Positions 51,701 to 61,649 are shown, counted from the stretch's first letter. The stretch is 64,000 nt of DNA from Pareuzebyella sediminis (GCF_008367235.1 NZ_VTZS01000007.1:40980-104979); one strand, 5' to 3'. Numbers and translations are program-made. The notes: generated by a model not told the origin, from the sequence alone.

Positions 51701-54439
51701 TTAAGCTTTTGTTAGAAACTCGTCCAAGTTCATTATAGCGTTGGCCACGATGGTCAATGCGCTCAGTTCTGCAGTGGGCTGATTATCAAACTTCAGGAAA
51801 AGTTTTGAAGCTTCCTTGTTACTATTGAATTCTGCCAAAGAGTTCTGATAGAGTTCCATGAGGGCCGATAAGGTTTCGGGTTCGATATCGCTCAATGTAG
51901 CCATTCTGTAGGCCTTGGCAATACTTCTTCCAACATTATCCTTTTCCCGAGTGTTTTTCGCTAATTGGTAGGATGCCTCGAGGTAAACGGGATCGTTCAA
52001 GGTAACCAAGGCCTGTAACGGGGTATTGGTCACCGTTCTACGAATCATACATACCTCACGGCTTCCGGCGTCAAAGGTCAGAAAAGAAGGATATGGACTG
52101 GTGCGTTTCAAATAGGTATAAATACCCCTGCGGTAGCGATCCTCACCTTTGCTCTCGACCCATTTAGAGCCGTTATATACGGTTTGCCAAACCCCATCGG
52201 GTTGAGGAGGCATAACCCCTGGTCCGTACATTTTGTCACTGAGTAATCCTGATACGGCCAGGGCCTGATCCCTTATCTGCTCTGCACCCAATCTTATTCT
52301 GGGCCCTCTTGCCAAAAGTTCGTTGTTTGGGTCTAGGCGGTACATTTCGGGAGTGCTTTCGGAGCTCTGACGATACGTGCCCGACATGACAATATCTTTA
52401 ACCAAGGCTTTTATACTCCAACCGTGTTCGTTCATAAAACGAAGGGACAGCCAGTCGAGCAATTCAGGGTGTGAGGGAGGCTCTGATTGTGAGCCGATAT
52501 CTTCCAGTGTAGCGACAATGCCCCTTCCGAATATTTGGTGCCACACCCGGTTGACCAAGGTACGAGCAGTCAAAGGGTTTCTCTTATCCACGATCCATCG
52601 GGAAAGCCCCAATCTATTATCGGGCCAATCGGTATTCCAAGTATTTAAGCTTTCAGGGGTTCCCGGCATCACGGTATCCGTCTTAGATAACCAACTTCCA
52701 CGGTCAAAGAGTTGCGTGGTGCGCTTCATGAATTTGGGATTTTCGGCCATAATAGGAACGGTCTCCGTGTTGGCGTTCAGAGCCTCTAAAAATGCTGCAT
52801 TGGCATCCGACCAACCTGGTTGGTCTCGTGCGGGCAAGTCTGGAACAAAACCGACCCAATATAAATTAAGGATATTAATTTCTTTGGCGACCGCATTGTT
52901 TTGGGTCTCAATGTAAAGATCGGTCTTTTCATCAATTTTTTTGATCGGGAATTGTGCTGTGATATTCCCTTTGGTCTTATTGATGGTGAATTCCCCTAGA
53001 ATGGGGCCTTGACCGTCATTGGCCCTTATGGTCATCTTTGTGCCGTTATAATGCGATCGATAGTTCAGCAAGACATAGCTAGCTTCATTGGTATAGGCAT
53101 TTTCGATTATGCAACTCCCGTTGTCCCAAAAAACTACAGAGGCATGGTCGTCATATACACTGCTCTTGAAGTCCTTAAAGAAATGCGATTTATAGACCGG
53201 TTCAGTGAACTGCATGAAATCTTTGTAAGTACGTGCCAATTGGTCACTTCCGAATCGGGTCGCCCATTCGATTACCTTGTCCACCTCTTTTTGCTGCTCC
53301 GGGGTGAAGAATTTCAAAAGGGGAGATTCGCTGGGAGTATCCTCATCTCTTGAATTATTGAAAAAGGCCATCAATTCGTAGTACTCCTTATGCCGGAAGG
53401 GATCATAGGGATGACTGTGGCATTGAACGCATTCCATGGTAGTGCTCTGCCATACTGAAAACGTAGTATTGATACGGTCGATGACCGTCGCCACACGGAA
53501 TTCCTCGTCATCCGTACCACCTTCATCATTGTTCATGGTATTTCGGTGAAACGCGGTGGCAATCAGCTGGTCGGTAGAAGATTCGGGTAGCAGATCACCT
53601 GCCAGTTGTTCTATTGTGAAGCGATCATAGGGCATATCTTCATTGAAGGCATTTATGACCCAATCGCGATATTTCCAAATGGATCGTTCCATGTCTTTTT
53701 CATAGCCCTTGGAGTCGGCATATCGGGCCAAATCGAGCCACCAAGTCGCCCACTTTTCACCATAGGTCTTCTGGGCCAACAGGCTATCGACCATGGCTTC
53801 ATAAGATATCGTTCCAGACTCGAAATTTTGTAAAAGCTGTGGGGTAGGGGGCAGACCGACAAGGTCAAGGGCTACCCTCCGGGCGATAACATTTTTATCG
53901 GCAGGTGCATTGGGTTCCAAGGCTTCGGCATCCATTCGGGCAAGGACGAAATTATCGATTTGGTTTTTTAAGAAGCCATTTTCGTTTTCGGGCCCTAAGC
54001 TCGCTTTTTGGGCGAAGGTAGGCACGTCTACCTTTTCAGGTAGGGAATAGGCCCAGTGTTCGCCCCATTCCGCACCCTGATCGACCCAGCGGGTCAGCAG
54101 ATCTATTTCTTCATCGGAAAGTTTGGCCTTTTCGTAGGGCATGCGTAATTCCGGATCCTCTTCATGTAGTCTTTTGATCATCTCACTGCCAGATGCGTTA
54201 CCCGGAATAATAGCCGGTTTCCCCGACTCGGTTTCGGTAAAGGCATCTTCCTTGAAAAGAAGCCCGAATCCCCCACTTTTTTTGACACCCCCGTGACAGG
54301 TAATACATTTAGTATTGAGAATGGGTTTTATTTGGGTGCTGAAATCGACTTTTTCCCCGGTCGATGTACAACCCGATATAATAAAGGCGAAAAACACCAA
54401 CTTTAGATAGCGGGACTTAATGTGAAAATTGATCTTCAT
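51701..54439 (-). CDS. Planctomycete-type cytochrome c lipoprotein (PSCyt1-DUF1549-DUF1553)
   Basis: 912 residues. Lipobox IISGC (Cys24). PSCyt1 cytochrome domain with C45-IT-C48-H49 (LNTKCITCHGGVKKSGGFGL); DUF1549 with ARRVALDLVGLPPTPQLLQN and a second haem motif ECVQCHSHPYDPF; DUF1553 at the C-terminus with RLGLSRWIVDKRNPLTARTL, VNRVWHQIFGRGIV and VTNTPLQALVTLNDPVYLEA. It is the first gene of the cluster, downstream of the promoter/operator at 54459-54490. These proteins are tied to periplasmic breakdown of complex polysaccharides in Planctomycetes; that role here is inference. Confidence 0.95.
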   Translation of the reverse strand: MKINFHIKSRYLKLVFFAFIISGCTSTGEKVDFSTQIKPILNTKCITCHGGVKKSGGFGLLFKEDAFTETESGKPAIIPGNASGSEMIKRLHEEDPELRMPYEKAKLSDEEIDLLTRWVDQGAEWGEHWAYSLPEKVDVPTFAQKASLGPENENGFLKNQIDNFVLARMDAEALEPNAPADKNVIARRVALDLVGLPPTPQLLQNFESGTISYEAMVDSLLAQKTYGEKWATWWLDLARYADSKGYEKDMERSIWKYRDWVINAFNEDMPYDRFTIEQLAGDLLPESSTDQLIATAFHRNTMNNDEGGTDDEEFRVATVIDRINTTFSVWQSTTMECVQCHSHPYDPFRHKEYYELMAFFNNSRDEDTPSESPLLKFFTPEQQKEVDKVIEWATRFGSDQLARTYKDFMQFTEPVYKSHFFKDFKSSVYDDHASVVFWDNGSCIIENAYTNEASYVLLNYRSHYNGTKMTIRANDGQGPILGEFTINKTKGNITAQFPIKKIDEKTDLYIETQNNAVAKEINILNLYWVGFVPDLPARDQPGWSDANAAFLEALNANTETVPIMAENPKFMKRTTQLFDRGSWLSKTDTVMPGTPESLNTWNTDWPDNRLGLSRWIVDKRNPLTARTLVNRVWHQIFGRGIVATLEDIGSQSEPPSHPELLDWLSLRFMNEHGWSIKALVKDIVMSGTYRQSSESTPEMYRLDPNNELLARGPRIRLGAEQIRDQALAVSGLLSDKMYGPGVMPPQPDGVWQTVYNGSKWVESKGEDRYRRGIYTYLKRTSPYPSFLTFDAGSREVCMIRRTVTNTPLQALVTLNDPVYLEASYQLAKNTREKDNVGRSIAKAYRMATLSDIEPETLSALMELYQNSLAEFNSNKEASKLFLKFDNQPTAELSALTIVANAIMNLDEFLTKA

Positions 54440-54458
54440 GTTTTACTCGAACTGAATT

Positions 54459-54490
54459 CAAAAATAGAATTTTTGACTTGTACGTACAAG
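54459..54490 (-). promoter_or_regulatory. Promoter with palindromic operator for the DUF1553 cluster
   Basis: On the minus strand TTG (54488-54486), a 19-bp spacer and TATTTTTG (54466-54459) match the Bacteroidota promoter pattern, ending 20 bp before the ATG. The perfect palindrome CTTGTACGTACAAG (54477-54490) covers the -33 element and so is well placed as a repressor site. Its TTGTAC...GTACAA form resembles GntR-type operators; no regulator gene is adjacent. Confidence 0.6.
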
Positions 54491-54986
54491 ATTCAAAATG
54501 TTATTAATTCATAAAAAAGAAATACCTCAAAGCATTTCTTTTTCACTTTTTAAAGGGAATGCCTTCCCTTACTAAATATAAGAAAATTTGAGTTGGATTA
54601 AAATTCACTATTCAAGGGGGAACTTTTACTGAATTTCTGTCTGGTAAAGGTTACCTCATTGGTGAAGTTGAGGGCTTCATGATTGGTGTTTAACCATTTG
54701 GGGACTAAAATTCTAACTTGAATAGTAAATTTAGAACTATGCCGATTTCGGCGGATTTATACATTAAATAAGTAGACTAAAGATCTTTTAAGCGTTATAT
54801 CAATTTTTTCGATACTCCATTCCAAACAAATCTAAAGGCATTCTAAGAGTAAAGCAAGTAAGATTTTGACCCTGGTCAATACTTTTTTTGCCATAACGGC
54901 TTTGTAGCCAGTAGTTTGTTAAAATTTATTTGGCTTTTGGCCTATCGAAAAGTGTTGGTATTTCTAAAACTATAGGGGATAAAATA
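54491..54986. other. Non-coding stretch between the DUF1553 cluster and lysS
   Basis: About 500 bp with no supported gene, RNA or repeat. It holds upstream sequence for the cluster promoter and downstream sequence for lysS, with no clear terminator. Confidence 0.4.
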
Positions 54987-56678
54987 TCATTCTTTTAATT
55001 CGACCCGTTTTTCGGAGCCTTCAACCACAACTTTGATCAGCCCATTTTTTGAAAGGGACTTCATTGATTTATCCCATTTTTTTCCACTAAGTGAGGCCTG
55101 ATTTTTGAGTGCTTCAAGTGCCATGTTGCCTTGGGGCTTCAGCAAGTCCACGATGGACTTTTCTTCTTCGGTCAATTCGACCTTCTTTTTTTCAGGTCTC
55201 ATTTGGGGGAAAAACAATACTTCTTGGATCGATGCATTGTTGGTCATCAACATCACTAAACGATCGATACCTATACCGATTCCCGAAGTAGGTGGCATAC
55301 CGTATTCAAGGGCGCGAAGAAAGTCTTGGTCGATGAACATGGCTTCGTCGTCTCCTTTTTCAGAGAGTTTGAGCTGCTCTTCGAACCGCTCACGCTGATC
55401 TATAGGGTCATTTAGCTCCGAATAGGCATTGGCCAACTCTTTGCCGTTGACCATAAGCTCAAAACGTTCAGTCAAGGCAGGGTTCTCCCGATGGGCCTTT
55501 GTCAGAGGGCTCATTTCTTTAGGGTAATCGGTAATGAATGTCGGTTGCACATAATGATGCTCACATTTTTCACCGAATATTTCGTCGATCAACTTTCCGA
55601 CGCCCATGGTCTGGTCTACTTCTATACCTAGCTTGACGGCCGTTTCACGTAATTGCTCTTCGTCCATTTCAGAGACATCGAAACCCGTATGTATTTTTAT
55701 GGCCTCTAAAATGGGAACTCTGGGATAAGGGGCCTTGAATTCAATTTCATGTTTTCCGACTGTGACCTTGGTGCTCCCCGTTGCATCTACAGCGACCTTC
55801 TCCATGAGGGCTTCGGTCGTCTGCATCATCCAGTGGTAATCTTTATAGGCCACGTAGAGTTCCATGACGGTAAATTCCGGATTGTGCGTGCGGTCCATGC
55901 CTTCGTTACGAAAATCTTTTGAGAACTCGTACACCCCATCAAAGCCACCAACGATTAATCTTTTAAGGTACAATTCATTGGCAATACGAAGGTAGAGCGG
56001 GATGTTGAGTGCATTATGATGGGTCAAAAACGGACGCGCAGCGGCACCACCGGGTATGGGTTGAAGAATGGGGGTCTCTACCTCGAGGTAGCCTCGCTCA
56101 TTGTAAAATTCACGGATACTGTTCGTGATTTTTGTGCGTTTTATAAAGGTTTCCTTGACTTTTGGGTTGACGACCAAATCAACATAACGTTGGCGATACC
56201 GCTGTTCGGGGTCGTTGAATTCATCAAAAATATGGCCTTCGGCGTCTTTTTTCGGCAATGGCAAGGGTCGTAAGGCCTTGCTCAGTATACTATAATTTTT
56301 AACCATTACCGTTTTTTCTCCAACTTTGGTGGTAAACAGCGTTCCTTCGACCCCTATGATGTCGCCAATGTCGAGGAGTTTTTTATACACATCGTTGTAT
56401 AGGGTCTTATCTTCCCCAGGGCAAATTTCATCTCGGTTAAAATAGACCTGAATCCTGCCCGTACTATCCTGCAGCTCGGCAAAGGAAGCTTTGCCTTGAA
56501 TACGTCGGGACATCAATCGACCGGAAAGAATTACTTTCTTGCCCTCTTCATAATTGTTCTTGATATCACGGGCCGTTGTATTTACAGGGTATAGTGCGGC
56601 TGGATACGGATCGATACCCATGTCACGTAATTTGGTCAGTTTTTCCCTTCTTACGATTTCTTGTTCCGAAAGTTGCAT
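54987..56678 (-). CDS. lysS: Lysyl-tRNA synthetase (class II)
   Basis: 563 residues. The N-terminal OB domain covers 55-150 (KKVILSGRLMSRRIQGKASF). Class II motifs include motif 2 FRNEGMDRTHNPEFTVMELY and motif 3 GIGIGIDRLVMLMTNNASIQ, with DYPKEMSPLTKAHRENPALT. The last ~70 residues (EEEKSIVDLLKPQGNMALEA) extend beyond the E. coli enzyme and are seen in Bacteroidota. It charges tRNA-Lys. Confidence 0.98.
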   Translation of the reverse strand: MQLSEQEIVRREKLTKLRDMGIDPYPAALYPVNTTARDIKNNYEEGKKVILSGRLMSRRIQGKASFAELQDSTGRIQVYFNRDEICPGEDKTLYNDVYKKLLDIGDIIGVEGTLFTTKVGEKTVMVKNYSILSKALRPLPLPKKDAEGHIFDEFNDPEQRYRQRYVDLVVNPKVKETFIKRTKITNSIREFYNERGYLEVETPILQPIPGGAAARPFLTHHNALNIPLYLRIANELYLKRLIVGGFDGVYEFSKDFRNEGMDRTHNPEFTVMELYVAYKDYHWMMQTTEALMEKVAVDATGSTKVTVGKHEIEFKAPYPRVPILEAIKIHTGFDVSEMDEEQLRETAVKLGIEVDQTMGVGKLIDEIFGEKCEHHYVQPTFITDYPKEMSPLTKAHRENPALTERFELMVNGKELANAYSELNDPIDQRERFEEQLKLSEKGDDEAMFIDQDFLRALEYGMPPTSGIGIGIDRLVMLMTNNASIQEVLFFPQMRPEKKKVELTEEEKSIVDLLKPQGNMALEALKNQASLSGKKWDKSMKSLSKNGLIKVVVEGSEKRVELKE

Positions 56679-56698
56679 GTGCGTATAAATTAAGCTAG

Positions 56699-56729
56699 CA
56701 AATATAGGTACAATAGCCTAATTTTTCAA
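56699..56729 (-). promoter_or_regulatory. Promoter of lysS
   Basis: On the minus strand TTG (56729-56727), a 20-bp spacer and TATATTTG (56706-56699) match the consensus, 20 bp before the lysS ATG. The -33 element lies inside the end of the SGNH gene. Confidence 0.65.
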
Positions 56730-57473
56730 TTGATAACTTATTATTGGAGCCATTCGTTCAACAAATAGGGTATAGGCCAATACGGAGGGGTGCAAACCGT
56801 CCGAGGCTACCAATTCTTTTTCTTCAAGACCTCTTCTTGTAATATCTGTAATATCAATAAAAGTAATATCAAATTGGTCGGCCATGTTTTTGGCGTAGGC
56901 ATTGTATTGGTCTATTTCTTTGGAAGTCTTATCGGCGTCGAATTCTTGTCCGAAAGGAGTGTATGCCCAATCAGGAATGGAAATTACAAACAGATGTTCC
57001 GTATTTCCACCGGCTAAGACTAATGCTTTTTCGAGAAGCTCAACGAATTCCGATTTGTATTTCGAGAAAGGAGCCCCTTGATATTGGTTATTTACTCCGA
57101 TTAATAAAGTTACAATGGTATAAGGAGGGTCGGTTTCCGTGTTTTCAATGGCATCGATCAAGTTATCGGTGCGCCAACCCGAAGTGGCAATGATTTCAAG
57201 GGAAATGTCCTTGTTAAGATCTTTCGTCAAGGTATTGCGGAGTTGTGATGGGAAGTTATCCGCTAGAGGAACGCTGGCCCCTATGGTATAGCTGTCGCCC
57301 AAGGCCAAGTAGGTAAGGGTGTTTGTTTCAATTTTTTCCTTCTCCTGATCATTTGCGGTTACGTCGCCATAAGATGCCTTGGGCAATAAGGTCTTCTTGC
57401 TGCACGCTGTAGGGAACACCACTGTTGAGAAAATAATTAGGGCAACTATTGAAGGGAACTTAAGTCGTTTCAT
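56718..57473 (-). CDS. SGNH/GDSL-hydrolase lipoprotein
   Basis: 251 residues. The signal region ends with the lipobox-like FPTAC. The SGNH blocks are ALGDSYTIGASV (Ser nucleophile), IIATSGWRTDNL (Gly), TLLIGVNNQYQG (Asn), and VASDGLHPSVLAYTLF (Asp, His). It likely removes acyl or other ester groups at the cell surface. It is upstream of lysS in the same direction, but lysS has its own promoter. Confidence 0.92.
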   Translation of the reverse strand: MKRLKFPSIVALIIFSTVVFPTACSKKTLLPKASYGDVTANDQEKEKIETNTLTYLALGDSYTIGASVPLADNFPSQLRNTLTKDLNKDISLEIIATSGWRTDNLIDAIENTETDPPYTIVTLLIGVNNQYQGAPFSKYKSEFVELLEKALVLAGGNTEHLFVISIPDWAYTPFGQEFDADKTSKEIDQYNAYAKNMADQFDITFIDITDITRRGLEEKELVASDGLHPSVLAYTLFVERMAPIISYQLKN

Positions 57474-57606
57474 ATTGTGATGTACGTAATTTTGTCGTCT
57501 TGGTTTGCATTTTTTTGTTTAGACGTAACAAAATAAGGTTTTTAACGTCAAATAATTATAACCGTAGGAAAGAAGCGGTCATCAATCAAAAAAAATCACG
57601 TTTTCA

Positions 57607-57762
57607 ATGAGTTTTATCAGAGTTTTACTTGCTATAATTTTTCCGCCATTGGCAGTTCTAGGTAAAGGTTGTGGATCTTTTCTGATCGTTTTGTTACTTA
57701 CTTTCTGTGGATGGGTGCCTGGCGTTATTGCAGCTTTGGTCATATTGAACAATCCGAATTAG
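57607..57762 (+). CDS. YqaE/Pmp3-family small membrane protein, 51 aa
   Basis: A complete frame from ATG 57607 to TAG 57760-57762. The peptide has the family pattern IRVLLAIIFPPLAVLGKGCG, two hydrophobic helices, and the ending GWVPGVIAALVIL. Pmp3-like proteins sit in the inner membrane and affect membrane potential under salt stress. It lies about 95 bp upstream of lipB, in the same direction. Confidence 0.9.
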   Translation: MSFIRVLLAIIFPPLAVLGKGCGSFLIVLLLTFCGWVPGVIAALVILNNPN

Positions 57763-57843
57763 AGGATCCCTTCGACACTTTTCCAGCGAGGTTAAATTGC
57801 TGATTTGTACTATGAGGTAATTCGTTTAAAAGCGGAAAGGTCT

Positions 57844-57851
57844 TACCTTTG
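57844..57851 (+). promoter_or_regulatory. -7 box of lipB promoter
   Basis: TACCTTTG matches TAnnTTTG exactly and ends 5 bp before the lipB ATG, so the message would be nearly leaderless, or translation may start at a later codon. Confidence 0.5.
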
Positions 57852-57856
57852 TCCTA

Positions 57857-58582
57857 ATGAATAGAAAAGTTGATCTACAAGACTTAGGCCTTAAGGATTA
57901 CAAAGAAACTTGGGACTATCAAGAAGTTCTTTTTAAGGAAATCGTCGATTTAAAAATAAAGAACCGAAGGGAAGGAACAGCAATCCCTACGCCTAACCAC
58001 TTCCTATTCGTAGAACACCCCCATGTCTTTACCTTGGGCAAAAGCGGAAATGCAGGCAATCTTTTGGTCGATCAAGCCGTGCTGAACGAAAAAGGGGCCA
58101 AGTTTTACAAAATTAACCGGGGGGGCGACATTACCTACCATGGCCCAGGCCAAATAGTCGGTTATCCGATTTTGGATCTTGACAATTTCTTTACCGATAT
58201 TCATAAATACCTCAGGCTTTTAGAGGAGATGGTTATTTTGACGTTGGCCGAATACGGACTTAAGGGTCAACGTTCGAAAGGGGAGACCGGCGTATGGCTA
58301 GACGTCGGAACCCCGTTTGCCCGAAAGATATGTGCCATGGGGGTACGTGCCAGCCGATGGGTTACCATGCACGGTTTTGCCCTCAATGTGAATACCGATT
58401 TGGGCTATTTTGATATGATGGTACCTTGTGGCATAAAAGACAAAGCAGTTACCTCTTTAAATGTGGAGTTAGGAAAACCAGAAGTAAATTTAGAAAAGGT
58501 GAAGCAAAAGCTTTTAAAGCATTTTGAGTCTCTTTTCGGAGCCGAAATAAGCTTGCAAAAGGAGAACCGCCCAATTGATTGA
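57857..58582 (+). CDS. lipB: Lipoyl(octanoyl) transferase LipB
   Basis: 241 residues. Conserved RGGDITYHGPGQIVGYPILD, GVWLDVGTPFARKICAMGVR (catalytic Lys and the region before the Cys), and MHGFALNVNTDLGYFDMMVP with Cys in VPCGIKDKAVTSL. It moves octanoate from acyl carrier protein to lipoyl domains of dehydrogenase complexes. Confidence 0.97.
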   Translation: MNRKVDLQDLGLKDYKETWDYQEVLFKEIVDLKIKNRREGTAIPTPNHFLFVEHPHVFTLGKSGNAGNLLVDQAVLNEKGAKFYKINRGGDITYHGPGQIVGYPILDLDNFFTDIHKYLRLLEEMVILTLAEYGLKGQRSKGETGVWLDVGTPFARKICAMGVRASRWVTMHGFALNVNTDLGYFDMMVPCGIKDKAVTSLNVELGKPEVNLEKVKQKLLKHFESLFGAEISLQKENRPID

Positions 58583-58584
58583 GA

Positions 58585-59277
58585 TTATTTATCAAATTTG
58601 GTCAATTCTACACTGCTCACCAAGCTTCCACTTTTTTTATAGGTTTCCTGTTTGACCATACCGACGCCTTCGGCCAACCATAAACGACTTGGAAATGATT
58701 GTGTCGCCCCCATAGTTTTTGATTCTGTGACCTCTGATATGACAAAACAATCAAAAGTGCCGGCTGGGGTGGTGACGCTTTCCTTTTTTTCCACTTTGCG
58801 ATCCACCATGTTGACCTCCATGTCCATTTTCATACCAGCCATGCTGATCGACATATTTACATTGGCATCGTTAAGGTCTTGACCAACACTTAAGTCGTTC
58901 GGCAATTCGATATCGGTACCGGTGATGTCATATTCCATATCTTTGAACTGTTCCAGCATGCTTTGTGGCATAATGGAGTTATAATCTATTTTTATTCCAT
59001 TTCCAGTGCATGTGAACGTATAGTCCGAGGTAAAAACCTCTTTGCCTTTTTTGTCCATGAACTCCATATGCATGGTAGCATTGGTGTCGCTCCCCGAATT
59101 TGAAACATCGGTTATTTTATATAGCGTGCTACCATCTTCTTTTCCTTTTTTGTCATACATCGTGTATTGAAAACTGGCACCCTCTTCCAATGGATAGTAT
59201 TTACTGCAATTGTTTTGAGCAGAGAGAATACCTATGGTAAATAAAGCAGTAAAGAAAAGTAAGTTTCTGTATAGCAT
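58585..59277 (-). CDS. TapB/DUF3108-like secreted protein
   Basis: 230 residues with a signal peptide (NLLFFTALFTIGILSAQ). The mature protein has YYPLEEGASFQYTMYDKKGK, KKESVTTPAGTFDCFVISEV and RLWLAEGVGMVKQETYKKSG, matching the TapB/DUF3108 type of periplasmic beta protein common in Bacteroidota. The role is unknown. It converges with lipB with only 2 bp between stops. Confidence 0.85.
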   Translation of the reverse strand: MLYRNLLFFTALFTIGILSAQNNCSKYYPLEEGASFQYTMYDKKGKEDGSTLYKITDVSNSGSDTNATMHMEFMDKKGKEVFTSDYTFTCTGNGIKIDYNSIMPQSMLEQFKDMEYDITGTDIELPNDLSVGQDLNDANVNMSISMAGMKMDMEVNMVDRKVEKKESVTTPAGTFDCFVISEVTESKTMGATQSFPSRLWLAEGVGMVKQETYKKSGSLVSSVELTKFDK

Positions 59278-59313
59278 AGCGAATAGTTTTGTAATGTTTA
59301 GTATTTATTTTGA

Positions 59314-60672
59314 TTATTGTGAGATGAATTCCACACGGCGATTTTGACTTTTACCTTCTGGGTTTGAGTTGTCACCAACAGGATCTGTTTCTCCTTTCCC
59401 TTCAGTTTCCAATCGATCCGAAGATATCTTATAGACGGACACAAGTGCATTTTTAACGGCATCTGCCCTTTGTTTGGATAGCTTCATGTTCGCCGCCTCA
59501 TCCCCGTCCGCATCCGTGTGACCTACGATTTTTAGTTTTAAGCTCTGGTCTTGTTGCATGACCTGATAAATTTGACGTATGATTCCCATTGACTGGGGTT
59601 TTATATCGGCCGATCCGCTATTGAAAAGAATACCGTTGGTCGAAATTTTTCCGTCGCTAAGTAATTTTCTTCTCAGGTCGACCCCTCCTTCGGCCACTTT
59701 AAGATTGGTAATAAAGACCCTCTCCTTACCATCCTTAAAATTGTTCATGTGGAATTTCAGTGTTTTTAAAACTTCTCCTTCCGGAACAATTCGTGGAATG
59801 TCGATGTGTTTTTCTTCGTTCACCCATAACCTGAACCTCTGCTTGTTTACGGCTATCGAGATGTGGGGTGTATTGAGAATTTCGTCCCTCAAATCGGCCT
59901 TGACCACGCTGTAAATTTCCCTTTTGGAGTTTATCCTGTTTTCCATGGTGATTCCGATGGCGCTATATTGACAAAAAGGTATACTTGCCTGTACAAAGTT
60001 TTCACCTTCCTTGAACTTATCGTCATCGCTCAGATCTATTCTGAGTATGGCGGTTGAAGAGGTTTTACTATCAACGCCTTGGGTCAATATATCGAATTCG
60101 ATAGTGTATTCATCGGGTAGTGCAGGTACATCGGGAATAAAATAAATATTATATCCTGATATAAGTTCCAACCACTTTTCTTGGGAAGTATTGACGGAAA
60201 CTACTTCGCCGCCTGCGTTGGTATTCCATTTTGATGGAAAATCACCAACGAATTCATCCGAAAAATCTTCGAAGAATAGCAGTTTATCTCCGGGTACAAA
60301 GTCAAACTTACTATAAATGGCTATTTCCTTTTTTCCTGCCCCTGCCGACGAATTTGGAATATTAGCGGCCCCTGAATTTTTACTGGTTTCAGAGCCGCCG
60401 ACCTTCGTATTCTCAACGGGTTTGTTGTTCGGTGCCGGGCTTTTTGCTTCCTTGCCGCCCTTTGAGCCTGGTTCAAGAATACTGTCAAGTACTTGATCTG
60501 TTTTCTCCGTCGTTTCTTTCTCTACCCTACGCTCGACGGTTCTTTCTGCTGCCTTTTCGGCTCTTTTGCCCAGTTTTTTCAGAAATTGCCCGTTCACTTC
60601 CTGTAAACCGACAAATAAGCAAAATATGGGAAGTATCCATTGTAATGATCGTTTAATTCTTTCCATCTTCAT
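59314..60672 (-). CDS. OmpA-family outer membrane protein
   Basis: 452 residues; start at residue 1 or 3. A signal peptide (SLQWILPIFCLFVGLQEVNG), a Lys/Glu-rich coiled coil (30-75), a low-complexity linker (75-115), a beta-sandwich domain (~130-330, LFFEDFSDEFVGDFPSKWNT), and a C-terminal OmpA domain (ILFNSGSADIKPQSMGII, IVGHTDADGDEAANMKLSKQ, RRVEFISQ) that holds peptidoglycan. It anchors the outer membrane to the wall. It lies 36 bp upstream of the TapB-like gene. Confidence 0.93.
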   Translation of the reverse strand: MKMERIKRSLQWILPIFCLFVGLQEVNGQFLKKLGKRAEKAAERTVERRVEKETTEKTDQVLDSILEPGSKGGKEAKSPAPNNKPVENTKVGGSETSKNSGAANIPNSSAGAGKKEIAIYSKFDFVPGDKLLFFEDFSDEFVGDFPSKWNTNAGGEVVSVNTSQEKWLELISGYNIYFIPDVPALPDEYTIEFDILTQGVDSKTSSTAILRIDLSDDDKFKEGENFVQASIPFCQYSAIGITMENRINSKREIYSVVKADLRDEILNTPHISIAVNKQRFRLWVNEEKHIDIPRIVPEGEVLKTLKFHMNNFKDGKERVFITNLKVAEGGVDLRRKLLSDGKISTNGILFNSGSADIKPQSMGIIRQIYQVMQQDQSLKLKIVGHTDADGDEAANMKLSKQRADAVKNALVSVYKISSDRLETEGKGETDPVGDNSNPEGKSQNRRVEFISQ

Positions 60673-60907
60673 AATAATTTGGCACCTTAAATAAATTTCT
60701 AATGGGTTGGAGGGGTAACCTTGGCCCGTCCAAAAACGTAATGGTACGAGTTAATGTGTAAAAAAACCCAGAGATTAACATCAAAACTAAAGGAAAAACG
60801 TCTTTCTGAAAGCTGACATGTGTATTTTGGAATTGAAATTTGTATAGATGGGGCGGTATCTTGTGTCGTTGGTAACATTGCATGTTCTTTCGATCGTAAG
60901 AAAAATT

Positions 60908-61507
60908 CTAGAACGGGAGTTTTAATTGTTCGGGCAATAACCGAAAACTCTTCCGGTGATATTTTGTAATTCCATTCGCCCTAATGGCTTCCCGATGTTC
61001 TTTCGTGGGATAACCCTTATTTTTTTTCCAGTTGTACATGGGAAATTCTTCATGTAACTTCTCCATGTAGTCGTCACGGTAGGTCTTAGCCAGCACTGAA
61101 GCCGCTGCAATACTCAGATATTTGCCATCACCCTTAACTATACATTCATGTGGAATATTTGGAAAGGGTCGAAACCTGTTACCATCGACAATAATGAATT
61201 CTGGATTTGTGTTCAGTTTTTCGATAGCCTTGTGCATAGCCAAAAAGGACGCATTCAATATGTTGATCGAATCTATTTCTTCCGGAAAAACATGGGCAAC
61301 CGCAAAGCAAGTGCAGGATTTCTCGATTATTGGCCTTAAAAAAGTACGGTTGTTGGGTGTGAGAAGTTTCGAATCGTTCAACAATTCGTTGGTAAATTGC
61401 TCTGGAAGTATGAGTGCTGCCGCTGTTACAGGGCCAGCCAAGCAGCCCCTACCGGCTTCGTCGGTGCCGGCCTCAACATTGGGTTTGCGAAAGTAAGATT
61501 TTAACAT
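60908..61507 (-). CDS. rnhB: Ribonuclease HII
   Basis: 199 residues from the ATG at 61507, giving the family's usual length; the frame is open upstream to 61600. Motifs: [20 protein letters not shown] (Asp-Glu catalytic pair), [12 protein letters not shown] (Asp), [17 protein letters not shown] (Asp), and [18 protein letters not shown]. It cuts single ribonucleotides and RNA primers out of DNA. Confidence 0.97.
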   Translation of the reverse strand: MLKSYFRKPNVEAGTDEAGRGCLAGPVTAAALILPEQFTNELLNDSKLLTPNNRTFLRPIIEKSCTCFAVAHVFPEEIDSINILNASFLAMHKAIEKLNTNPEFIIVDGNRFRPFPNIPHECIVKGDGKYLSIAAASVLAKTYRDDYMEKLHEEFPMYNWKKNKGYPTKEHREAIRANGITKYHRKSFRLLPEQLKLPF

Positions 61508-61649
61508 GGTCGGCCGATTACTGATAATATTGGTGTAGCAACATACATATAATGAATTAAATATCAAATAGCCTGCATTTTGCGCTTGGGAAACTTTCAC
61601 ATTTAATTACCAACTAAAAAAATTAACTTTACGGCCGTAAAATGCCTAC

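Noticed and set aside
47787..54439. Polysaccharide utilisation locus
   Set aside because: No SusC/SusD pair, glycoside hydrolase or sulfatase gene is present in or beside the cluster.
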